A DNA stretch of 64,000 bases, taken from the NCBI GenBank assembly GCA_028023455.1, contig JAQFVV010012981.1:273501-337500 (forward strand), given 5' to 3'. This document shows, piece after piece, positions 25,023 to 35,928 of the stretch; within the stretch, counting starts at the first letter, position 1, and the number at the start of each line of letters is the position of its first letter. The notes beneath the pieces were generated by a model. That model saw only the letters and a program-made list of their open reading frames with translations. It was not told the origin of the DNA and ran no database searches. A program made the position numbers and the translations under genes. This DNA is from Epiperipatus broadwayi. Its lineage: Eukaryota > Onychophora > Udeonychophora > Euonychophora > Peripatidae.

Positions 25023-25557
25023 TTGGAAGAGAAATTTAATACAAGTTATGGAATAGTAAGTAGAAAAAATAAAATTGATAAGAATAAATATGTAAGTATT
25101 AAAACTTATAATAATAGTATTGTAAAAAATATAAATAAAATAATTATTAGAATTAACAAAAAGTTTAATAATTTAATAAAATTTAAGATAGTAAATAAAA
25201 GAAGGAAGAATATTCTTAATATATTAGATAATAAGTATGTAAAAAAAAATAGAAAAAAACATAAATGGTGTATATAAAATTGAATGCAAATGATGTAAAA
25301 GTAAAAATATAAAAACTAATTATGTGGGAGAAACAAAAAATTCCATTTATACCAGATTAATTCAACATAAATATGATAAGAGATTATCTATTTATTTGAA
25401 TTCATTAGAAACAAATTATAGGTTTGAAAAAGATTGTATAAAAATGATTAATTACACAAATAATAGAAGGGATAAGAAAATTAAAGAGGCAATCTTGATT
25501 AAGAGTATAAAACAAAGTCTTAATAGGGATTTCAGGGTAAGAACAATAATTTTATAA
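25023..25557 (+). pseudogene. PLE copy 2 linker and GIY-YIG endonuclease
   Basis: The frame at 25,023-25,277 carries a lysine-rich linker ending near a KNINGVYKIE segment (the 'GIY' element, after a frame change). The frame at 25,324-25,557 begins in the conserved NYVGETKNSIYTRLIQHKYD ('YIG' element, then the helix with the catalytic-type Arg) and runs through RFEKDCIKM and the C-terminal KKIKEAILIKSIKQSLNRD block. A stop between the two Cys of the Cys-rich loop and one frameshift break it. The C-terminus closes at 25,557 in a position matching copy 1. Confidence 0.85.
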
Positions 25558-26102
25558 ACAACTACTAATAATAATTAGAATTTGAAAAGTGTTAAAATAA
25601 AAAAGTTAAAGAAAATGACAATAGGGGGAGTGTTAAACAAGTACAAATTTTGAATTTTTTTATCAGTTGAGTTTTGGAAATAGAATTAACATGAGGTAGG
25701 TAATTTTTTGTAATATAAAAAATAATAAAAAGTAATTTGTAATGTGGGAAAAGTTAATTGATAGAAATATTTAATGAAAATAAAACAAGATTAGAAGTTT
25801 ATTTTATAATATAAGTAAAATGATAATAATATGTATTAAATAGTAAAATAAATATTAAAGTCTTAATTATTATATTAAATAATATTTTAAAAAAATAAAA
25901 TAAAGTGATATATAATAAATTAATATAAAATAAATATTGATAGAATTATTTAAAAAGTAAAGTAATATAATGGGAAATAATTATTTTTAAAGGTCATATT
26001 AAAATGTATAATTATTTTTGTTTATACTGTGTATTTAATTATGTATATCAATATGTGAATAAGTGTATTAATTGTATAATTATATATTTGAATATTGTAG
26101 CT
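25558..26102 (+). other. 3' untranslated region of PLE copy 2
   Basis: An AT-rich stretch with the marker segment AGGGGGAGTGTTAAACAAGT near 25,622, mirrored at about 22,430 in copy 1. No coding potential. It separates the endonuclease stop from the hammerhead-like motif by about 545 bp, far more than in the second PLE family of this window. Confidence 0.7.
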
Positions 26103-26141
26103 CTGATGTGACTGCAGGACATTGAAACTGTTAGTTTGATA
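26103..26141 (+). ncRNA. Hammerhead-ribozyme-like motif (PLE family 1, copy 2)
   Basis: CTGATG (26,103-26,108), then GACTG-CAGGA-CATT, where the stem has decayed relative to copy 1, then GAAAC (26,124-26,128) followed by ACT-GTT-AGT. Together the two copies define an ancestral CTGATGA / GACTG-CAGGA-CAGTC / GAAAC layout, as in type I hammerheads of PLEs. It lies near the 3' end of the element, where PLE hammerheads are expected. Self-cleavage of this copy is unlikely given the missing A of CTGATGA and the broken stem II. Confidence 0.5.
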
Positions 26142-26190
26142 TAAATAAAAGTATTGAAAAACTGTTTAAGAAAGGTGTAAATGGTATGAG

Positions 26191-28860
26191 ACATATATGA
26201 GTAAAAAATATTGGATGCCATATATTGTAACATTAAAAACCAATCAAGTCTGAGTAAATTGTGGTTAAGATCTTCTCTTTACTAGTTTCTAAATATAATT
26301 CATTATAGGTGTAAATAAGATCATATTTAAATTCAATACTTATGTCTAAAAAGTATTATATTTTTTAAATATTTTTAATATAGTTTTTTTATAATTTTAA
26401 AGCTAAACATAAATTTTATTATCCATCTTAAAGTATAGATATTAGCGAAAAAAATTGTTTGAAATGAAGTATAGATATTAGCAGTAATCATTCTACTTAC
26501 TTTGTTCTAAAACCGTTTGTGGTATTAAATAATCAATGGATGATAAAAATGCTGTGGTCACACTCAAGATTAGTTTCTGATTAAAGACTTGCACTGATAA
26601 AAAATTGGGAGCTACTTATCACTGACAGTAACTTAAGTTAATAACTAGTCTTAGAATATGTATAACAGAAGAATTGTCTGACATTTATTTATTCTTGAAA
26701 TTTACAATTCATATCTTTGAAATAGAATATATTGCATTATTATTGCTCTTAAAAGCATAATTTGAATGTATAAAATGAGTCATATGATAATTTGCTTTGA
26801 TTCTGTCAAGTTGTTTTATTATTAAAATATTAAATTCAGTAGCAGCTGATGTCTTTTTTTAACAATTTTTTTAAATGAACTTTTAAAAAAATATTTAGAA
26901 TTATTATTTTTTACTCAATTGATGCCAAATCTAATTTGGATTATTTTGGATGGTATCTATTTTTATTTTCCAGAAGGTGCTTTTTGATGTTTTATTTATA
27001 TTGATTTATTTTATTTATTGATGAGAAAATAACTGAAAATGCATAACAAAAGTTTATTTGATTACCACAATTTTAAAATTTCAGTCACTTTTTCGGATAC
27101 TGGTCTTTTAGCTTTTATGTTTTGTGGTATCATTTCAAAATAGAATAAGTATAACATTGATTGCTTTCATTGGGAGAAATGACAGGGTAAAATACACTAA
27201 GAACTATAGTGAATTAGATGTTGAAGATATTAAAAAAGTTTGCTGCAAATAACGTTTATGACTGCACCACAAGATATCAAATAAATAGATAAAATCATAT
27301 AATATATGTGTGGACTTACTTTTAGTTTACTGGATTAGTTTTTATAATTATTCTTTCATCTTGTTTTCTATCTTCTTTTTCCTCGTGAAACTAACATAGT
27401 TATAATAAGTTACTAATGATAACTAATAATTATTATAAATACATAATAACATTAAAAGTCATTACATTATGTGATATAATTCAGAATTTACGATTCTATA
27501 AAAATTGTGTTTATATGAATGCCATGCTTCTGGCAAATTCCTATCTGTTATTGTCTACATTTAATGTTTCTTTGGAAACCTTATTGATTAGACTTAATTT
27601 CTATTTTGAAGCTAAAAGCTAGACATGTATAGAGTTATATATATCTATATTTATGATATTTATTTAAAGATTTCTGATTATAACATTTACTTATAATTAT
27701 ATGTTAAATTATTTCTATTATCTTATGGCAATACTAATTCATTGGCAAAATTAAAACGACTAATTTCAGAAAATTATCTTCTCTCCTCCACCCACACAAA
27801 TATATTTAGCACGTCCATCTTATCATGACAGAAAAAATATGGCAATATTACTATCATTATGGATAAAGTAGTCAGTGGCTCATAAAACAAACTCTCATAA
27901 TGATTATAATAAAAAAAAATTTAAAATATACATGAAATAGAATACCAAAAAAACCATGATGATATTATTCATCACTAATATTTATGTAAATATGGTACAA
28001 GTTGAACAATGAACTTCTCTTAGAAAGTTAATATATTTGACTCATGGATTTTATTTCTCAAATATATTTGATATAGTTGTTTTTTAAAATAGTTTTGAAG
28101 CTGGAAGTAAATTTTATTAATATATTATAAAGTATAGTTTTTAGAAGCAACATTCACAGTATTTTAATATTTAAAGTTTTACCGTTAGGTTAAAACTATA
28201 ATAAAACATTGCTATTTATGCTGAAGGCATTATAGGTATTTTGGATCTCAAAGTAATATTATTATTCTATTCAACAGTAAATTGAATGAATAGAAGGAAT
28301 ATTTTGATCTTATTTTGAATAATGATATAAGAATTTGAACAATTCCATTTAATAATATATTTATTTTATCTACTCATTTAGATTTAGTCAGGACATATCC
28401 AACTTAATGAAAATAAACACATCATTTATAATTCTATAATAAAAAGATGATAAATATTTATGAATTATGTGAAGAATATTAAAAATATAACAGAGATTTA
28501 TTTGTTTTAACCTGTTTTTAATGTTTAAAACAATATGAATTCATTAGGATTCTTCTCTGGTTTTATTTATACAAATTTAAAGTCTGCAATAATTATAGGG
28601 GAATATAATTATAATATATTACTGCAAATTTTTTCAAGAATATTATTAAATAACTTGCTTTCCGACTCAGATAAATAAATAGTGTAATTTTAGGCACTCA
28701 AAAGCACTAGAAAAGTAAATTTTTCTGTCTAAAAAATAAAATTCTGTGTGGGAAACAGAAGTGAAATGAGGTTTTTATATATTTTTTACCCCAATATATT
28801 TATTGTATGTATTTATAATAAATAATAATAATAAAATAAAAAATCATATACACCAATTTT
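26191..28860. other. AT-rich non-coding stretch
   Basis: No gene, element or notable repeat recognised; frames are short and of AT-driven composition. Confidence 0.6.
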
Positions 28861-28892
28861 ACACACACACACACACATATATATATATATCA
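28861..28892. repeat. Compound (AC)n(AT)n microsatellite
   Basis: An ACACAC run passes directly into an ATATAT run, just before the first PLE family 2 fragment. Confidence 0.9.
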
Positions 28893-28924
28893 AAATACAG
28901 TAAAATTCACATAAATTATAATTA

Positions 28925-29230
28925 TTTTTAGAAGTACTTTCGATTATACATCTTGGAGTCTTTATCAACTATATAACATTGAATAATCAAAATAAGACAT
29001 CCTTTCACAATACTCATGGTTTAATTTAGATTTAATTATTTAATAATTCTGTTATTTTAACATTTGATGAATGCAAGATTCATTAACATTTGACAATTTC
29101 TTGAAATCAACATAGCCCCTTTTATTTTACGTTTATTGTGGCAATGTTCAATTTGCATAATTTTTATATTTTTATAATCAAATTTAAATCCATTTTGACA
29201 AGATTTATTATATATATATACAATTATACA
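28925..29230 (-). mobile_element. PLE family 2 fragment a: endonuclease C-terminus plus 3' end
   Basis: On the - strand, from ~29,215, the frame reads CQNGFKFDYKNIKIMQIE, then NKRKIKGAMLI, matching GFDFNYNNVKILETE and NKRKIKEAMLI of the better copy at 46.3 kb. Only the last ~60 codons of the GIY-YIG domain region remain. The frame closes near 29,057, and the 3' end carries a hammerhead-like motif at 28,929-28,975. It is one of three fragments of this family within 1.7 kb. Confidence 0.75.
28929..28977 (-). ncRNA. Hammerhead-like motif, PLE family 2 fragment a
   Basis: On the - strand: TATAG (stem I), TTGATAA in the CTGATGA position, a degraded stem II, then CGAAAGTACTT, then CTA pairing back to TAG of stem I. 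The intact CGAAA and stem I are the strongest parts. Stem II has lost most pairs. Confidence 0.5.
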
Positions 29231-29564
29231 CAAGAAACTTGTTTCATCATGTGGTTTTATGGTCTTTTTAAATGTTAATCATCTATTTTAACATTAACCA
29301 ATTCTTGCACATAGAACACTATATCATGTTCTATAATGAAAATAAAATAACAATAACAAAATAAAACATAAGTAAGATAGAATAAAACCTTCATATAAAT
29401 GCTATATAATCAAATGAATGATTATATTACTTAACAATATACATTCTTATGATTTGAGAAATTTCAGAAGCTCTGGAAAAAGTACATGTTATTGTACTGA
29501 AATGCCAGTTATTTTGCTATTATATTTTTATTACATGGAAGCTTCCAGAAATAATACTATGAAT

Positions 29565-29665
29565 TTGTCATTTATCTATGAAAATATTAGAATATATATA
29601 TATTAATCATATCTATATATTGTCATTTATCTATGAAAATATTAGAATATATATATATTAATCAG
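29565..29665. repeat. 55 bp tandem duplication
   Basis: The block beginning TTGTCATTTATCTATGAAAA occurs twice, 55 bp apart, with near identity. No coding content. Confidence 0.93.
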
Positions 29666-29765
29666 TCTGTATTCCAATTATAATAAAATATATATAATTA
29701 TTCAAAATAATACAATAATTAATACAGTAGAAAATATTTTAAAAACAAATATATACCATAATTTA

Positions 29766-29812
29766 ATAGAAGTACTTTCAACTATCTATGTAGTCATTAT
29801 GAACTGGATTCA
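29766..29812 (-). ncRNA. Hammerhead-like motif, PLE family 2 fragment b
   Basis: On the - strand: CCAG, then TTCATAA in the CTGATGA position, a 5-bp stem II GACTA-CATAGA-TAGTT, then GAAAGTACTT and CTA. Stem I pairs G-C and A-T next to the core. Stem III is minimal (AG-TA-CT). It lies ~55 bp past the endonuclease stop. Confidence 0.55.
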
Positions 29813-30240
29813 AATTGCATTACAAAAAACTGTTACAAATGTATACAAAAAGAATTACATCATACATCAATTTTCCCACAATTCATTAATTTTTATATTG
29901 GCAGCCTGTCTATTTATCAAATGTTGCTTTTCATTTTTTATTAACATAGCTTCTTTAATTTTATGTTTATTATTTCTTTCAATACACAAAATCTTAACTT
30001 TATTAAAATCAAAATCAAAACCATAATTACATGTTACATTATGATCAAAAAATACTGAAGATGATATGCCATCATTTCTAACATTCTCTTGTCTTGATTT
30101 TTGTACTCATTTATATAACAACCAATGCGCCTTTGATCTTTTCTCCAATGTACTTTGAGATTCATCTATACATGCCTTCCACAAACACACAGCCATTTAC
30201 ATATTGCACAACTTTGATTTAAAATACTATATCTATTTTT
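29766..30240 (-). mobile_element. PLE family 2 fragment b: GIY-YIG remnant plus 3' end
   Basis: On the - strand from ~30,200, after a frame change, IDESQSTLEKRSKAHWLLYK corresponds to IGESRCTLEKRTKEHLLLFK of the 46.5 kb copy: the end of the 'YIG' strand and the Arg helix. Further on, NYGFDFDFNKVKI, HKIKEAMLI and HLINRQAANIKINELWEN follow, closing at about 29,866. A hammerhead-like motif lies at 29,766-29,812. It stands head to head with fragment c. Confidence 0.82.
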
Positions 30241-30334
30241 TGAATTATTTATCAATCTATTTAAATTAGGAGTAGTATAAAATGTGACTCGATATATATT
30301 TTTATATATCTGTTTTATAAAAGTAAAAATAATG

Positions 30335-30635
30335 GTGATTTAATGTCTCCTTCAGTTTTTTTGATCATGAAAAAACATGTAAATATAAATTTAAATTTGA
30401 TTTTGAAATGTGAAAATTCTTCATGAAGAGAAAAACCATAATAAAAGAAAAATTAAGGAAGCAATTTTTATAAATAGGAATAAAATACATTTAATAAATA
30501 GACAAGCTGCTAACATTAAAATACAAGATTCATGGGATTTGAATTAATGATGTTTGCTTCCGCCTTTTTTTTTTTTTTAAATTTAATGGCAGTTGAGGCA
30601 GGTTTAAGAAATTAACCAAAAGTACTTCTGTGGAT
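30335..30635 (+). mobile_element. PLE family 2 fragment c (inverted partner of b)
   Basis: On the + strand the CTTCAGTTTTTTTGATCAT block at ~30,350 mirrors the same block in fragment b. The frame then gives KIKEAIFI and HLINRQAANIKIQDSWDLN, ending at 30,545, matching the C-terminus of fragment b and the 46.3 kb copy. Fragments b and c therefore form a head-to-head pair around a ~95 bp spacer centred near 30,290, like the larger pair at 24.04 kb. Confidence 0.8.
30586..30635 (+). ncRNA. Hammerhead-like motif, PLE family 2 fragment c
   Basis: GGCAG then TTGAGGC in the CTGATGA position, stem II candidate GGTT...AACC, then AAAAGTACTT, then CTGTGG. Stem I pairs CAG with CTG. The first G of GAAA is lost, so this copy should be inactive. 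The position, ~40 bp after the endonuclease stop, matches the other fragments. Confidence 0.42.
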
Positions 30636-33600
30636 TTAAGGATTGTTTATAATAGTTTGTTACCATTAAATTTATTATTTTTATTATAATTACAATATAT
30701 ATATATATATATAGTAACTAAAAATACTATGACAATTTTTACAAGTCTCTTAAGACTCTGGTTGCCATAAATTCATCATGCGCAATGTTGGGCATACCAT
30801 TTAAGAGAAAATCTGTCCATTTTCACCCATTATCCACTGATCCATTATGACTTCTGGTTTTTTATATCTTATCCTAAGTGGTAGAAGTGATTTTTTTTAA
30901 ATAGAGAAGATAAACATGAGTGGTAACTAACGTGGATTTGAATCCAATTATTTTTGTCTTTAAATTTTGATATTTTCTTTTAAACATATAAATGTATACA
31001 AGTACTTAAAATAATAGGTACTTAATTGATGAAAAATCATATATCACTGGTTTTAATTTTCCTTTTTCATTGACAATAATGTGCAAAGAGAATTTCTTTA
31101 ATGACACAATCCAGTTATAATCAAGTGAAGAATAAATACTAACTTTTTTTTTCGGAATTGTGGAAGTGAAGTTTAAATTGTTTAATATCACACATAAGTT
31201 GAGTTAATCAATCTTGTAAAATTCCTTGATCTAAAATATTATATCCATAGACACACAATGGGGTTTATATCCATCACAAATAAATAAATAAAATTCTGGA
31301 TTTTTAACCATGGAATATTATATAGCTGACCTACAATACAATGCATTTTGATGGGTGTTTCTTTCCCATTTTTACCATTTCCCCTGGAATTTCATCAGCA
31401 AGCTGCCCAATTGGATGGTTAAAATTTTTATTCTTCCATAGTTTTATAACTTAATCACTTAGCCAATAAAATTTAATAAATTATCAAAAACAGATCTAAA
31501 TGCATCTGTTATGGTAACGATAAAATTACAAAAACTCAAATTGCAGTGTCTTCCTTCTATTTATAAGATAGTCTTGATGATGTTACTGTTGTCACTATGG
31601 CTGTTGGAAATTGCTCAAATTTCACCTGATGATGAAAAATTTGTTCAAAAAAATTTTGTCTCCAATTAATAAGTGAAATGGAGATTAAAAATAAAATGGA
31701 TACAGTGAAAATGAAATCATGTTCTATAAGTTCAATATTATTTTTCCATTTTACACCAAAATAAAGAATTCCTATTATAATTCCAATACATTTTAATGGA
31801 TGTAAATATTTTTACATATTTTTTTAATAACAATTTTTTTATAAATAATTTATGGACAAACATTTATGAAACATAAAAAATTTAATTTTATAATAGGTGT
31901 TGCTATGGTAATTGTAATTACAGAAATTGAAATATGTAACAGTTAATAATAATATTGATTCTCTTCCTGTGATTTTTTTTTTGATCCACTTAACTATTTC
32001 CAAATACTATTTATTTATTTACCAGTTTATATATTTTTTTGAAATTGATCACAACAGATTTATAAATTGATGCTAAATGTTAATAATAAATAAGAATGTT
32101 GTTTGAATAGTATAGTTGTCATAGCTACCTGGTTAATATTAATACTTCAACAGCTCCATTATCCATAGATCTAGTGAAATAAAAAATAAACAAGACCTTC
32201 AAACATCTTTATTATTTTAAATACTGTGACATACCCCATTAATCTGGTTATTTACAATACCTCCATTCATGAAAGAAAAAAAATGAAACTTTCCTTTCCT
32301 CTTCTTCTTTTCTTTTCCTTCCCTTTTTTAAAATTAAACTACTTTAGCTTTAATATAGATGAACATTTATTCTCCCTATTTTACTCATCTTTACATATCA
32401 TTTAATATGTCAGCATAAAAATTTCAAATACATTATTCTCATCAAAGCAATATGGAATTTGTTTATTCCTTTTTTATCTTTGCCCTTTTAGTATACATAA
32501 ATATATTTTTTTTCAAAGTGTACCACCTATGTATTACAACAACATCTCTAGGTTTTTTCAATAGTCAATAAGATGGACTTATAGTTAATCTTTTACATAT
32601 TTATTTCCTTTCGTCAGTAACTTTCTTAATAACAATACCTTAAAGTTACAGTTAGACAATAAAATATTTATTATTTATTTTATTAACTAAATACCTCACC
32701 AAAGAAAAATCTATTCATAAAGTTAAACATCATTAGTTACTCTCTAATAACCATTTATTTTCACTAGTGCCATATTTGCATTATTAAACAAATATATTTA
32801 TATATTTTACTTCTCTGAAAGTTTCATGATATCCCATTTTTCTCTTTCATATACATATTTGTGGTTCACATCATTAACAACTACTATGTGTCATAACTTT
32901 AAACATTACATTATCATAAAAATAAGAATATAACTTTGTTGAATATGTTATTTTTATTCAAATCATGCTTTAGACAATAAATGTGCCACATTTAAAATCG
33001 CTTTTTATTATGAGATAAACTAAATAAATGCAAATTAACTTCTATAATGAGCTAGAGATTTAAAACAGTAGATATATCTTATTTAAAATTGCTTTTAATA
33101 CTACAATAAACTGATTAAATGTTAATCAAATCTAATTTTAATTTTTTAAGGATATGGTAACTACCTTGTGAGTGAAGTTGTGCACTACATGTTTTCTAAT
33201 GAGGGATCTTTGTGTTTGAATAGCTTTTTATGCAGGTCAGGAAAACTACTGAACATCCCCTTTTAACTTATAGCTAATAATTAAGTATTCATCCTGTCAT
33301 CAGGAAGTTTTTTCTACCTGATACTCCATAATAATCCCTGGACATCTGTCAACTTTGAACTTCAATATAAATGCACATAAAATTTTGAGCCACAACACAC
33401 ACCTGTAGTTCTGCTGATTCCATCAAAGAAAAGACTTAATCATTCAAATAATTTTAATCTATAATTAGCACATATATTAAACCTTATATACTATATCTCT
33501 AATGCATCAAATCAACCACACATAATCATAAGATATAACAGCAAATATTACTTGTATAATATAGAATTGAATTTTAAAAAGTATTTCAACTATGACTATT

Positions 33601-33640
33601 TCTTAGGTCACAATTATAAATATCACAAGAAATAATAATA
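30636..33640. other. AT-rich non-coding stretch
   Basis: No gene or element recognised, apart from a short (AT)n run near 30,693. Composition rises slightly at 31,330-31,420 and 33,160-33,420 without any recognisable exon. Confidence 0.6.
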
Positions 33641-33649
33641 ATGTTACTT

Positions 33650-34480
33650 TAATGAATATCTTTTATTTCTTCGGGTGGTACTTCTGGTTTTAAGCTTTGG
33701 GCATTGAAGCTACCCTTTTTATCTTCACAGGTTTCTATGAGAAATGTATTATTCCCCACTTTTCTTTTTATTCAGAATGGTTTCTCATATATGTTCAAAT
33801 ACTTTTTAAATATACAATTCTGCAGGTCACTGATTTGGGGAGTTCTTACAAATACAAAATCTAGTTTAAATAAACATAGCTTATAAGAGGCTTGGATAAT
33901 TCTTTTCTGTCCAATCTCTCTTAAATTTTCACCAGCCTTTGATAGATCATTATCATAATCTATCTCTTCTTCAGATGTAGTAGGTAATGAAGTCTTAATT
34001 AATACAGGCTCCATATATCCAAAGTGCAGATGCATTGGAGTGAATTTAGTATATTCATTCTGTGTTATATTCATATAATGAAATGCATCCTTCAATTTAT
34101 TTACCCAAACATGATAGTTGTCTCCTAGGTATACCCTAAATAATATACCCAGGTCATGCATAACTTTTTCACATGGGTTAAATTGTGGGTTCCAAATAAA
34201 ACACAAAATATTTTATATCTTGTTGTTTAATCAAAACTTTCCACTTTTTAGACAGGAATGATAGGGCATGGTCTGTCAAAATAGCCCTGGGTTTCCCTAT
34301 ACTAACAAATTGCAATATGGATTGAAAGACATGTGAATGTCTGAAAATTTCAGATTTTCTACTTAATAGTTATCCATTAAATAAAGTGATGAGCTTGTCC
34401 TGATATTTTTAATTTAATAATTAAATATCCTAGCACCTCAATGAGAAAGCCAGTAGCAGAAACCGGTCTGGGAATGGGAA
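33650..34480 (-). mobile_element. Ty3/Gypsy-type retrotransposon relic: integrase core and C-terminus
   Basis: On the - strand, near 34,300, the frame shows KPRAILTDHALSFLSKKW, the integrase block with the second catalytic Asp. After a frameshift, NPCEKVMHDLGILFRVY (~34,170) is the 'NP-ERVM-eLg-lfR-Y' block with the third acidic residue in its usual place, followed by TPMHLHFGY. Past the core, the frame to 33,772 and a shifted frame to ~33,660 give the usual tail (YEKPF, then FLIETCEDKKGSFNAQSLKP). Upstream of the core only traces of the first catalytic region remain. No LTR, RT, protease or envelope was seen. BEL/Pao is less likely given the tail. The element is dead. Confidence 0.78.
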
Positions 34481-35854
34481 TATTCTGCAAAGCTTGTTAA
34501 GAGCTTATTTGTGAGCTCTTTATATAACATTTGTAATACAAGCTTGTTAAATTAGGTCATGTAACATATGACTTTATTTCTTTGTGTATATATATTACAG
34601 GATAGAAAAACCATCCTTATTTTTTTTTTTTGAAGTTCTAGTATGGTTTTTAAAAAAATGACTTTGACATAGTTTTATTTAAGGATTTGTAAATAAGTTG
34701 TTAGTGTTATTGTTATTAATTCTTTTATTGTTATTTAGTTCAGGTTTATTTATTTATTATGATATATGCTTTGTTTTGAGTTAAATCACTGTAATGGCAA
34801 TATATGTATATAATTATGAATGTGTGTATAATGAAATAATCATTAGCAATAGTATTTAAATTGCTAAATATAAATATATTGTACCTTTATTTATTTATTT
34901 TAAAAAACTTATAAAAGATATAGTAGTATTATTCTGGTTGTTTAAATATTTATTTGATTTGTAAATTACAACATAAATCTTTTGATGTAATATATATGTA
35001 TTTTTTTTTATTGATATTATTTCTTTTTTTTTTTTGTTACTTGAAAAAATATTTTAAAATGCTAAATAATAGTGTTAAAGATTATTTTTAAATCAGCACA
35101 TGATTTAAGGAATGCTGATAATCATCATCATTCTGGCTGGTGAATAAAAAATTAAAAAGAAGACATTATTTTCGTTCATCATTTTCTTCAAATATCTCAT
35201 AAATTTTCTTAAAAAAATTATTGGATTAAAGATTAATATTGAAGATGGTTGGCTAAGTGCAACTTTATCATTTGGTGCATTTGCCCTTTCTACTTGCCCA
35301 TCAAACAACATTGGAAACTTCAGTGAAACATAAAACTTCGAAAGTAAACTGGCATTCTTCAATAAGTTTAAAAAAATAGCTATCATAATTGACTGATACA
35401 TTTTATTATAACTTCCAAATTATTTAGTGATCTAAAAATAATATTCAACTTAACTGTATATAATAGAATATCTAGAAAATAACTGAAATTAATGGTTTTA
35501 ACAACAAGAAGCAAATCTCTTAATTTACTGGCAATATGTACATATATTATGTCACATCAAAACCATTTTAGGATGAATAAATAAGTGAAAGTGCTGGAAA
35601 TAGCTAGCTGATTTACAATGACTGAACACTAATGCAAATAGAGGGTAACAAATGAAATTTATCTTATTTTTTTTGATTTTATGTAACATATAATATATCT
35701 TTATGAAAGAATATACAATTAAAATATTCAGAAACTAACCTACAAATTTATTTTCAATGTTAAAATTTTAAAAATGATGAAAGTCAATTTTAGTATATAT
35801 GTTTGTTTATTTATTTTAAAGACATTTTATAATTTAAACTATGCAAATATGTTG

Positions 35855-35928
<74 letters not shown>

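Larger units (their letters stand above)
24042..26190 (+). mobile_element. Penelope-like element, copy 2 (5'-truncated, head-to-head with copy 1)
   Basis: Reads on the + strand and begins abruptly inside the RT at an NGTNSYFDRISKWI block that copy 1 also has ~110 bp inside its own start. It keeps RT (24,045-24,660), linker (24,660-25,270), GIY-YIG (25,267-25,557) and the AT-rich 3' region with a hammerhead-like motif at 26,103. Its outer end at ~26,190 corresponds to that of copy 1. Extra features are a 48 bp tandem duplication at 24,157-24,250 and an (AT)n expansion at 24,495-24,571, neither in copy 1. Confidence 0.9.

Noticed and set aside
29799-30026. 75-codon frame (+)
   Set aside because: Antisense of the GIY-YIG C-terminus of PLE fragment b.
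35105-35401. 98-codon frame (-), and an open stretch on the + strand with GWLSATLSFGAFAL
   Set aside because: The + strand text faintly recalls a transporter N-terminus but matches no motif well enough and contains stops.
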